Assembly (NCBI GenBank): GCA_903895725.1
Contig: CAITUV010000043.1
Span: forward strand, 199,298 to 263,297
Direction: 5' to 3'
Length of the DNA: 64,000 nucleotides
DNA from: an uncultured Myxococcales bacterium
GTDB taxonomy: Bacteria; Myxococcota_A; UBA9042; CAIXZC01
Notes under the pieces: generated by a model
Seen by the model: the letters and a program-made list of their open reading frames with translations, nothing else
The model's database searches: none
What the model was told of the DNA's origin: nothing
Position numbers and translations under genes: made by a program
Shown: one piece after another, positions 15,367 to 23,568 of the stretch
Numbering within the stretch: position 1 is the first letter of the stretch
Layout: each line of letters opens with the position of its first letter

Positions 15367-17361
15367 ATGGCGGACAAGATCTCCATTGTCGTGAACGGCA
15401 AGGCCGTGGAGGTTCGCAAGGGCGTACGGCTCCTGGAGGCGGTCAGGGAAGGGGGAGCGACGGTGCCGACCCTCTGCCGGCACAAGGACCTCATGCCCCT
15501 GGGCAGCTGCCGGCTGTGCATGTGCGAGATCGAGCAGGACGGGAAGCGGCAGCTCGTGACGGCCTGCGACTTCGTGGTCGAGGGGCCGCTGTCGGTGCAG
15601 ACCGAATCGCCCGATGTGGTGCGGCATCGCAGGACGCTGGCGGAGCTTTACCTGCGCCGATGGCCGAACGTGGCGGCCGTCAAGGCGATTGCACGCAGGA
15701 CCGGCGTGACGAGCTCCCGCATGAGCGGGCAGTTCGAGGAGACCGATTCGAGCTCGTGCATCCTCTGCGGGCGGTGCACCGCGGCCTGCGAGGAGTTCGT
15801 GCTCGAGCGGATCATCGGTTTTGCCGGCCGGGGCATGGAGCGCCACGTGGCCATGCCGTTCCACCAGGTGGACTCCCACTGCATCGGGTGCACGTCCTGC
15901 GCCCACGTCTGTCCGACCGGGGCCATCGAGATCATCGACGACCTGAATCGGCCCGCGGACCCGCGCAAGATTCAGAGCGCGGGGATGAAGGTGAATGCCG
16001 AGCTGGCCACGCTCGACACTCAGCAGTGCCGGATGCGGGAGATGGGCACGCTCAACATCCTCCAGGTCATGGACAAGTACGACCTGCTTCCGGTCCACAA
16101 CTTCCAGTACGGCTCCCACGTCGATGCCAGGAAGATCTATGGGACCGTGTTCCGGGACCGGTACCTGACTCAGGGGCAGGCCGACGGGTGCTGGCCAGGC
16201 TGCTCCATGGCCTGCGCCAAGACAGCGGACGGGTTCGAGCTGAAGTCCGGTCCCTACAAGGGGCAGAGGGTCACCGTGGACGGGCCCGAGTATGAGACCG
16301 GGGGCGGCTGCGCCAACATGGGCTGCTTCGACCCGCATTTCGTGCTCGAGTTCAACTTCTACTGCGATACTTACGGGGTCGACACGATTTCGATGTCCAC
16401 GGTCATCGCATTCGTGATGGAAGCTTTCGAGGCGGGCGTGATCACCCCCGAGGATACCGGCGGGCTCGAGCTTCGCTTCGGGGCCTGTGACGAGTCGCTC
16501 GAGCTGCTGCACCAGATGGCCCGCGGAAAGGGCTTTGGCGTGCTGGTGGGGCAGGGGGTGCGCTGGCTCAAGGAGCGCTGGATCGAAGAGGGACGCGGCG
16601 ATCCGCAGTTCCTGCGCGACATCGGCATGGAGGCCAAGGGGCTCGAGTACTCCCAGTACGTCTCCAAGGAGTCGCTCGCCCAGCAGTGCGGGTACACCAT
16701 GGCAATCAAGGGACCTCAGCACGACGAGGCCTGGCTGATCTTCATGGACATGGTCAACAACCAGCTCCCGACGTTCGAGCTGAAGGCCGAAGCCCTGTAC
16801 TACTTCCCGCTCTGGCGGACCTGGTTCGGGCTGATGGGCCTGTGCAAGCTGCTCTGGAACGACGTTGTGCCCGCGGACAACTACAGAGAGAAGGAGCCGC
16901 ACAAGATCCCGGGCCACGTGCGGAACTACTTCAAGTACTTCGAAGGAATGACCGGCAAGGAGCTGGATGAGCAGAAGATGCTCGACCAGTCGGCCCGGGT
17001 CTACAACCTCCAGCGCTGCATGAGCTACAGGTTCGGCAAGGGGACCCGAGAGCACGACCTGCCTCCGTATCGGGCAGTGGGGCCGGTGACTGTCAGGGAG
17101 TATGAATCCCGAGCGGAGCGCTATGACAAGCAGCTGCGCGAGCTGCTGGGCATCGATCCGACCGGCCTGACCACGCAGGAGAAGATGGCAAAGCTGCGGG
17201 CGCATCGTGAGGAGCAGTACAGCAAGACCATGGAGGTGGTCTACCGGCGTCGTGGCTGGAATCGTAACGGAGTGCCGACGCTGGCCCGCCTCCGGGAGCT
17301 CGGCATCGACCTGCCTGAGATTGTGGCGCTGGTGGCCGACGGCCAGGAGCCCGAGGCATGA
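15367..17361 (+). CDS. NuoG-like Fe-S domain fused to AOR catalytic C-terminal domains
   Basis: The product is 664 residues, with AAGGAGG upstream of ATG 15367. Residues 1-80 are a 2Fe-2S ferredoxin of the NuoG/HydA type (Cys37, 48, 51, 67). Two 4Fe-4S clusters follow (Cys131/134/137/141 and Cys172/175/178/182). From about residue 200 the chain is the second and third domains of AOR: GCWPGCSMACAK (Cys275, 279, 283) and the distal cysteine in GLMGLCKLLW (Cys493), the four ligands of the AOR 4Fe-4S cluster, with DGPEYET between. With the previous gene it would rebuild a whole AOR-type tungstoenzyme with extra electron relays. Substrate unknown; carboxylic acid/aldehyde interconversion or a BamB-like reduction are both possible. 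Confidence 0.82.
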   Translation: MADKISIVVNGKAVEVRKGVRLLEAVREGGATVPTLCRHKDLMPLGSCRLCMCEIEQDGKRQLVTACDFVVEGPLSVQTESPDVVRHRRTLAELYLRRWPNVAAVKAIARRTGVTSSRMSGQFEETDSSSCILCGRCTAACEEFVLERIIGFAGRGMERHVAMPFHQVDSHCIGCTSCAHVCPTGAIEIIDDLNRPADPRKIQSAGMKVNAELATLDTQQCRMREMGTLNILQVMDKYDLLPVHNFQYGSHVDARKIYGTVFRDRYLTQGQADGCWPGCSMACAKTADGFELKSGPYKGQRVTVDGPEYETGGGCANMGCFDPHFVLEFNFYCDTYGVDTISMSTVIAFVMEAFEAGVITPEDTGGLELRFGACDESLELLHQMARGKGFGVLVGQGVRWLKERWIEEGRGDPQFLRDIGMEAKGLEYSQYVSKESLAQQCGYTMAIKGPQHDEAWLIFMDMVNNQLPTFELKAEALYYFPLWRTWFGLMGLCKLLWNDVVPADNYREKEPHKIPGHVRNYFKYFEGMTGKELDEQKMLDQSARVYNLQRCMSYRFGKGTREHDLPPYRAVGPVTVREYESRAERYDKQLRELLGIDPTGLTTQEKMAKLRAHREEQYSKTMEVVYRRRGWNRNGVPTLARLRELGIDLPEIVALVADGQEPEA

Positions 17362-17558
17362 TTTCGGTCAACGGCAACCTGAGCGTGCCCTGGACCGAAG
17401 GGTTGACCGTCGGCGGCGTGCTGCAGGCACTGGGGTGGGACTACGTGCTCATCGCGGTGAGCATCGACGGCGTCTTCGTTGCCCCCGAGGATTTCGATTC
17501 CCGGCTCGTGCCCGACGGAGCTTCGATCGAGGCTATCCACATCGCGCACGGCGGGTGA
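17358..17558 (+). CDS. MoaD/ThiS-family sulfur-carrier-like protein
   Basis: A 66-residue protein whose ATG overlaps the stop of the preceding gene (ATGA), so the two are translationally coupled. It has the beta-grasp pattern of ubiquitin-like carriers: ISVNGN at the start, a central hydrophobic strand (YVLIAVSIDG), VPDGASIEAIHIAHGG at the end. The C-terminal Gly-Gly is the site adenylated and thiocarboxylated in MoaD and ThiS. MoaD-like genes are often found beside AOR genes, where they presumably supply dithiolene sulfur to the tungsten pterin. That role is inferred from the operon. Confidence 0.75.
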   Translation: MISVNGNLSVPWTEGLTVGGVLQALGWDYVLIAVSIDGVFVAPEDFDSRLVPDGASIEAIHIAHGG

Positions 17559-17618
17559 GCGCTACCGCACCCGCTTCTTTGTCGCGTTGAACGATGTATC
17601 TCACAAGGTCAACACCCT

Positions 17619-17632
17619 ATACCCGTGGGTAT
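17619..17632. promoter_or_regulatory. Short inverted repeat before the histidine kinase gene
   Basis: ATACCC and GGGTAT are separated by two bases, giving 6-bp arms in an AT/GC mixed region between the AOR operon and the kinase gene. A TTGACT occurs at 17649-17654 downstream of it. The repeat could be an operator or a weak terminator stem; there is no T tract. Confidence 0.3.
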
Positions 17633-17718
17633 GTCAGTCGAAGACTTCTTGACTCAGCGGTCCGCGGTGACTTACACTGCTATACATTGGTCCAGAGGAG
17701 TAGGAACGGGGGGCAACG

Positions 17719-19269
17719 ATGACTCCGGGGTTGCCGGGCTGGCTGAGAGGTACGGGCGAGATCCCCATGCCGACCGAGGCGCAGGGGGAGTACCGTGCCG
17801 AGCAGGCGGACCGGACCTTCGTGGCCGGACGATGGCTTGCCGGGCTCGTCCTCGTGCTGATGCCGATGGTGATGCAGCTGGACGAGAAGTTCCTTCCGGG
17901 CATGCGGGATGTCCTTTTCTGGCGCATATTGGGGCTGGTTGGGGCCGCTGTGTTCATGGCGTACTCGCTCCACCGGCGTTGGCACCGGCCCAGGCTGACG
18001 CTGGCGCTGCATTGCGTTACGATGATTGCGATGATGTGGTGCATGTGCGGGCTGAACATCGTGGTGCTGAGCGGGAAGCTGGCGACGCCGGACGTCGCCC
18101 GCTCCGGGGTACAGGGGGCGCTGCTTCTGGGGGTGTTCGGGGCGTTCGCCTTTGCCTCGGGAGCACGCAACCTTCTACCGCTCGTTTTCGGGAGCACCAT
18201 GTTGCCCATGTATGTGTGGCTCTCCATGACCGGCGAGGTGACTCAGGAGGAATGGTCGCTGTTCATGGATCCGACGATCGTCGCGATTGCAGCGATGGCC
18301 ATGGCGAGGAACGTCGAGAAGCAGGTGCGGCGGGAGTTCCTGGTCCGACGCATGGCGGTCGTGAGCCGGGCCGAGCTGGAAATGCGCCTGGAGGAGCTTC
18401 GTGAGGTCAACCGGCGCCTGCAGTCCGAGATGGAGGAGCGCACCCGCCTGGAGGGGGACCTGCGGCGGCATGCCCAGGAGCTGGTCACCGCCAACGTGCT
18501 GCTGGAGAAGGAGACGGAGGAGCACCGGGTCACCGCTGGCCGACTGAACGCGTATGCCCAGACGCTGCGCCAGTCGAACGAGATGCTCGAGCAGTTCACC
18601 TACGTGGCCTCGCACGACCTGAAGGAGCCGTTGAGGACGGTCTCGAGCTTTCTTTCCCTGATTGCGAGACGGCTGAAGTCGCTCGAGGTACAGGATGCCA
18701 AGCTGGGCGAGTACATCGGGATTGCCGTTTCCGGTGCGCTCCGGATGGATCGGCTCATCGATGCGCTGCTGAGTTACTCCCGGCTTCGGAGCAAGGCCGA
18801 GCCGTTCGTCGCGGTGGACCTGAACGTGGTGGCGACGGAAGCGATGGCAAACCTCGCGGCCGCAGTGTCGCAGGCGAGGGGAACGATCGTCGTGAATCCG
18901 CTGCCGACGGAAGTGCGAGGGGACCGGCAGCAGCTCGTGGCCCTGTTCCAGAACCTGTTTTCCAATGCGTTGCGTTACTGCCGGAAGGACGAGCCGCCCC
19001 GGGTCGTGGTGAGCGGGGGGAAGGGCGAAGAGGGGGTCTCCATCTCCGTGGCGGACAATGGAATCGGAATCGAGCCCCAGTACCATGAGAGGATCTTCCA
19101 GGTGTTTCAGCGGCTCCATTCGCGTGGCGAGTACGAGGGAACCGGGATCGGCCTGGCCATCGTCCGCCGCATCGTGGAGCGGCATGGCGGCCGCGTGTGG
19201 GTGGAAAGCGAGCTGGGAAAAGGGGCCACGTTTCACTTCACACTCGGCGGCAGCGATATGATACACTGA
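17719..19269 (+). CDS. Membrane sensor histidine kinase
   Basis: The product is 516 residues from ATG 17719 (GGGGGG upstream); ATG 17767 is an alternative. The N-terminal ~180 residues hold five or six hydrophobic segments and no periplasmic loop of size, so the signal may be intramembrane. A long coiled coil (about 205-290) links to the kinase core: H box SHDLKEPLRT, N box NLFSNALRY, G1 DNGIGI, G2 GTGIGLAI. The HDLKEPLR version is typical of phytochrome-like and orphan kinases. No response regulator is adjacent, so the partner is encoded elsewhere. Link to the AOR operon 160 bases upstream is possible but unproven. Confidence 0.88.
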   Translation: MTPGLPGWLRGTGEIPMPTEAQGEYRAEQADRTFVAGRWLAGLVLVLMPMVMQLDEKFLPGMRDVLFWRILGLVGAAVFMAYSLHRRWHRPRLTLALHCVTMIAMMWCMCGLNIVVLSGKLATPDVARSGVQGALLLGVFGAFAFASGARNLLPLVFGSTMLPMYVWLSMTGEVTQEEWSLFMDPTIVAIAAMAMARNVEKQVRREFLVRRMAVVSRAELEMRLEELREVNRRLQSEMEERTRLEGDLRRHAQELVTANVLLEKETEEHRVTAGRLNAYAQTLRQSNEMLEQFTYVASHDLKEPLRTVSSFLSLIARRLKSLEVQDAKLGEYIGIAVSGALRMDRLIDALLSYSRLRSKAEPFVAVDLNVVATEAMANLAAAVSQARGTIVVNPLPTEVRGDRQQLVALFQNLFSNALRYCRKDEPPRVVVSGGKGEEGVSISVADNGIGIEPQYHERIFQVFQRLHSRGEYEGTGIGLAIVRRIVERHGGRVWVESELGKGATFHFTLGGSDMIH

Positions 19270-19307
19270 GTCTGCCCCGGTAGGACCAGTCCCCACGAGG
19301 AGCGACA

Positions 19308-22300
19308 ATGTGGCACGCATGGAGCATGAGGCTCGCAGGTACGGCGAGGCGTGGTCTCCTGATGGCGGTCATCTCTGTGCTGGCTGCCTGCTCTGCGGAC
19401 GGAGCGGGGGGGCTGGACGGCGGCGGCCCAGGCGGGGACGCTCTGCCCGGTGGTGGAGGGGGCGACGGGAGCACGGTTGACCTTCCGATGGGGAGCGAGG
19501 TTCCGGAGGGAGCCGATGTTCCCGTGATCATCGGGACTCCGAAGATCGACCTGGAAGTGGACCCGTTCAATTCGTGCGGCTGCGGCGACCTGGTGGGCGA
19601 GGAGCAGCCGGGGGCCTGCGGGCGGTATCTCGGGGCCTACGGTGCGCTGGCGGTCAGGGCTCGGGTGACGGGAGTATCTCCCCCGGTGGAGGATGGAGTC
19701 GCAAAGGTCGAGCTGCGATACGTTGCGGATTCGGGGGAGGAGGTGCTGCTGGCCGCGGACTCGCTGCCGGGGGCTGATGGCGAGACGTTCGTGCTCCCGT
19801 TTGATGCCAGCGCGCTGCCGGCGGATGCGGCACCGCCCGCCCAGGAGGCGTTTGGTAAGCTTCACCTTCGCTTCGTGGCGCTGGCGGCACCGTTGCCCGA
19901 CGGCACGACGCTCGCCCCGGCGGTACGAAACATCGAGGCCGTGCTCGACCTGTCCAAGCCGTTCCTGGACGTGTTGGCACCAGAGGCTGGAGCGGAGATC
20001 CTGTACCCGTATTCCGCCATTCTCCCTTACGAGATGAAGGCGGGGGATGCCGGGGCGGGGCTGGAGCGGATCGACGTGTACCTGCATTACAACCTCAAGG
20101 CATCGATCCAGCAGTCCATCGAGCACCCGTGGCTGAACGAGGTCTACAGCGGGACGGCGAGCGTGGGCTTGCCCACGGGCCCGGTGGCCCTGCTGGAAAT
20201 CGTGGCACGGGATTGCGTCGGGAATTGGACGCTGAAGACCCGGACGGTGGCGGTCGTGCCGCCAGCGCCGGACCTGCTGGAGAGTGCGGAGATTCCCTGC
20301 GTGGACGGGGAGGACCCGGCGCCGGTGCGACTGCGCACCGGTCTTGGCGACAAGGAGGATTCGAGGCAGGAGCTGCTGCTGGCCACGACCTCGGGAGTGA
20401 AGGTCTCGTGGGGATTGCCGGCCGGGCTGATGGCGGACTTCGTGGACGTGGGGCTGCCGGGGAAGACCTTTGACGCGGCCTTGTCGGACGTGACTGGCGA
20501 CGGAGTGCCGGACCTGGTGGTGCTGCGGTTCACGGGGGAAGAGGAGAAGCCATACGCGGTTGCGCTCCTTCGGCAGGAGGCGAGCGGAGGGGTCGGCAAG
20601 CGGACTTTCGTGAAAGAGGAGGAGATCGCGGTCGAGGGCAGTCCGTTCCTCCTCGAGGTTGCGGACGTGGACGGGGATTCATTCCCGGACGTGCTGGTGG
20701 CCGACGACGAGGAGGGGAACGCCGTGGCCCTGCTGCGGCACTCGGGCAAGTCCGGGGAGGACGATGGAACCGCCTGGTTCGAGGCGCCCAAGCTGTTTAC
20801 CGGAACCGGGAGCATCTCCTGGCTCGATGCTGCGGATGTGAACAGCGACTCGCTCGTGGACCTCGTGCTGGCTCGAGGGGATGCCGGCGTGGTGTCGGTG
20901 TTCGTGAACAGCGGAGGAGGTGTGTTCCCCATGGCCAAGGACACGCTTCTCATCGGCAAGAACCTGCCGTTCCTCGACGTGGCCGATTTCACGGGGGACG
21001 GCAACCCGGACGTAGCGGTGTTCGTCAAGGAGTTCATGTCGGCCTACTCGATCCTGGGAGACGGCACGGGCTATTTCACCCCTCTGGCAGTGGGGGAGGG
21101 GGAGGACAAGCTGGCGTTCCTGGTCAAGAACATGTCCGGGATGCTGAACCCGGAGATGCCGTCGCCGGTCCTGTACACGTCGGGGCGGGTGGTGCATGCG
21201 GGGGGAAGCTCGAACTCGCTGGTGACCGGGGATTTCAACGAGGACGGCAAGCAGGACGTGGCCATCTGCGAGTCGGAGATGGGGCTCGTGCAGCTCTTCC
21301 ATGGAGTCGGGGACGGGTCGTTCGTGGAGTCGATGTTCCTGAATGCCGGGGACGACCCGTTCTCCCTGGTGACCGGCGGATTCAATGATGGCTCCCACAA
21401 GGATTTTGCAGTGGCGGAAAAGGGGGTGTGCGGGGCTCGGCTGCTGCTCGACTACCGCCTGCACCTGGCGGGAAAGCTGACGAACTGGTGCCTCGGGGAG
21501 CCACCCGGCTGTCTGGACGAGGGCAAGCCGGGGTGCAACTGCCGGTGCGCCTGCCATTGCCCGACGCCGGAGTCCTGCACCTGGAAGTGCGGATTCCTGC
21601 CGGACGATGATGCCGCGTGCGAAGATCCGTCTCCCTGCGAGGGATTCGAGTCGAAGGACTGCTCCTGCAATGCGACCTGCAGCTGCAAGTGCACGAGTCT
21701 GGGGGTACCGAGCTGCAAGTGGGAGAAGGAGACGGTGTTCGAGGGGGTTCCCACGTGTGTCGGGGCCGCGCCCGAGTGCGGGGGAGACGGGGCAGTGCCG
21801 CAATGCGAGTGCGGGGCGGAGTGTCGGTGCGGCTGCCTGGCGGACGGGGAGTCCTGGTGCGCCTGGGATACCGTGTGGAACTACGGACCGGAGCCCACAT
21901 GCCCGCAGTCGCCGGGATGCAAGGCCGGGGAGTGCACCGGTATCGGCTGGTGCCCGGGGGAGGGGAAGCCGGGACAGCAGTGCGTGTGCGGCTGCGGCTG
22001 TGGCTGCAATTGCGGCTGCAACGGCACGTGCTCGGATGACGGGAGTGGCTTTGGCGTGGATGCCACGTGCAAGAACGACTGCCTCTGGTCCTGCCATTGG
22101 CTGGATCCCGGTGAGGCGGGCGAGGCCGCGCTGTGGACCTGTTCGATGGAGATCCCCATGCCGGTATCGGGCCGGCCCACGGACGGTCGGATCAAACCCA
22201 GGAGGTTGGGGCACGGGGACTTCGACCAGGACGGGACGATGGACGTGGTGCTCGGGCTGGACAAGGCCCCGGTGCACCGGTGCGGTGTGCCGGAATCTGG

Positions 22301-23552
22301 CGCAAAACCCACTCAGAACCCCATCGTCGTGATTCCGGGGAAGCAGACCGCGGTGGCGAGTCTCATGATGATGCTGAGCGCCCTGCCCGAGATGGCCTCG
22401 GGGGAGCTCAGCTCGCTGGTCGTGGCGGACACGGACGGCAACCCGTACCCGGACCTGTTCGTGAGCGTGCTGGGCGAGGGAACATTTGTCGAGAAGCCGC
22501 CCAAGTTCGTGCCGAATGCCGAGCTCCTGGTCGGTGGACTGTGGGCCCAGTACGAGTCGGACCCGAACCTTCCGCCCGGCCCGTCCAATTGCCACATGAA
22601 GCCGGATGCGGTTCACGTCCCCGGCGTCTTCCGGGCTTCGGGCGGGCTCATTCTTCCCGGAAAGCCGGTCGCAGCGGGGGGAGCGGACCTGTTTGGCCCG
22701 GCCCCGCATGCGGACCTGGTCGTTTCGGGGCAGCGGATCGGGACGCTCGGAGGGTCCAAGTACTTCCCTGAGAGCCTGTCCACGTACCCGCTCCTCTCGA
22801 GCGGAGACCTGGACGGTTGCACCGGCATGCTGTTTGCGTATTCGTCAACCTGTCTTCCCAAGGATGCGGTTGGCACGCTGACCTGCGAAGTCGACCCGGA
22901 GCTGCCGATGACGGGGAGCTGCGTACCGACGGACCAGTTCCTGGCTCCGGTCATCGGGACGACCCCGGTCGGGGTTGCGCTGGCCGACCTGGACAACGAC
23001 GGCGTTCTCGATGTGGTGGTGGCCAACAAGGAGAGTGCCAACCTGTCGATTCTGCGAGGCGCAAAGGACGGCGATGACTACGTGCTGGCCCCTGCGGGCA
23101 AGCCGGTGCAGATGCTTTCCGTCGGCTCCGAGCCTCGGGACGTGGCGGCAGGGGACATCGATGGAGATGGCTGGGTCGACATCGCCACAGGGTTGTCGGA
23201 CAAGGTGGCGGTATCGTGGGGAATGGACGGCGTGTCGTTCATGTCCCCGACCTACATTGCCGAGGCACCGGGATGTGCCAAGGCCGCTCCGGTCCAGGTG
23301 GTGGTGGCCGACGTGAACGGGGACGGCCGCAGCGACGTGGCGGTGCTGTCCCAGCCGGCCCGCGAGGTGCTCGTGCACTACTCGGCACCTGGACGGACCT
23401 TTGTCGGGCCCATCTCATTCCCCACCGGCAACATGCCGGTGGATCTCGACGCGGTCGACCTCAATGACGACGGGTGCCTCGACTTCCTGGTCGCGAACTC
23501 GACGTCCCGTACCTTGTCCGTCCTGATCAACGATTGGTGCTTCGACCTGTGA
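19308..23552 (+). CDS. Giant FG-GAP/VCBS-repeat lipoprotein with Cys-rich insert
   Basis: The product is 1,414 residues with AGGAG before ATG 19308. The signal peptide ends in LAAC (Cys28), so it is lipid-anchored. Regions 380-700 and 980-1410 are built of FG-GAP/VCBS repeats, each with a calcium-binding loop such as DVTGDGVPDLVV, DVNSDSLVDLVL, DIDGDGWVDIAT or DVNGDGRSDVAV, and fold as beta-propeller blades. Between them (about 715-955) is a block very rich in cysteine with CSCNATCSCKC and CGCGCGCNCGC type runs. Such proteins are surface-exposed and thought to bind ligands or matrix. The Cys block could be strongly disulfide-bonded or metal-binding. Convergent with the next gene, 16 bases between stops. 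Confidence 0.85.
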   Translation: MWHAWSMRLAGTARRGLLMAVISVLAACSADGAGGLDGGGPGGDALPGGGGGDGSTVDLPMGSEVPEGADVPVIIGTPKIDLEVDPFNSCGCGDLVGEEQPGACGRYLGAYGALAVRARVTGVSPPVEDGVAKVELRYVADSGEEVLLAADSLPGADGETFVLPFDASALPADAAPPAQEAFGKLHLRFVALAAPLPDGTTLAPAVRNIEAVLDLSKPFLDVLAPEAGAEILYPYSAILPYEMKAGDAGAGLERIDVYLHYNLKASIQQSIEHPWLNEVYSGTASVGLPTGPVALLEIVARDCVGNWTLKTRTVAVVPPAPDLLESAEIPCVDGEDPAPVRLRTGLGDKEDSRQELLLATTSGVKVSWGLPAGLMADFVDVGLPGKTFDAALSDVTGDGVPDLVVLRFTGEEEKPYAVALLRQEASGGVGKRTFVKEEEIAVEGSPFLLEVADVDGDSFPDVLVADDEEGNAVALLRHSGKSGEDDGTAWFEAPKLFTGTGSISWLDAADVNSDSLVDLVLARGDAGVVSVFVNSGGGVFPMAKDTLLIGKNLPFLDVADFTGDGNPDVAVFVKEFMSAYSILGDGTGYFTPLAVGEGEDKLAFLVKNMSGMLNPEMPSPVLYTSGRVVHAGGSSNSLVTGDFNEDGKQDVAICESEMGLVQLFHGVGDGSFVESMFLNAGDDPFSLVTGGFNDGSHKDFAVAEKGVCGARLLLDYRLHLAGKLTNWCLGEPPGCLDEGKPGCNCRCACHCPTPESCTWKCGFLPDDDAACEDPSPCEGFESKDCSCNATCSCKCTSLGVPSCKWEKETVFEGVPTCVGAAPECGGDGAVPQCECGAECRCGCLADGESWCAWDTVWNYGPEPTCPQSPGCKAGECTGIGWCPGEGKPGQQCVCGCGCGCNCGCNGTCSDDGSGFGVDATCKNDCLWSCHWLDPGEAGEAALWTCSMEIPMPVSGRPTDGRIKPRRLGHGDFDQDGTMDVVLGLDKAPVHRCGVPESGAKPTQNPIVVIPGKQTAVASLMMMLSALPEMASGELSSLVVADTDGNPYPDLFVSVLGEGTFVEKPPKFVPNAELLVGGLWAQYESDPNLPPGPSNCHMKPDAVHVPGVFRASGGLILPGKPVAAGGADLFGPAPHADLVVSGQRIGTLGGSKYFPESLSTYPLLSSGDLDGCTGMLFAYSSTCLPKDAVGTLTCEVDPELPMTGSCVPTDQFLAPVIGTTPVGVALADLDNDGVLDVVVANKESANLSILRGAKDGDDYVLAPAGKPVQMLSVGSEPRDVAAGDIDGDGWVDIATGLSDKVAVSWGMDGVSFMSPTYIAEAPGCAKAAPVQVVVADVNGDGRSDVAVLSQPAREVLVHYSAPGRTFVGPISFPTGNMPVDLDAVDLNDDGCLDFLVANSTSRTLSVLINDWCFDL

Positions 23553-23568
23553 CCCGAGTAATGAGTCT

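Noticed and set aside
14908..17205. Minus-strand open frame of 765 codons
   Set aside because: It is antisense to both AOR-fusion genes, whose domains and ribosome sites are clear. The mirror frame has no recognisable domain.
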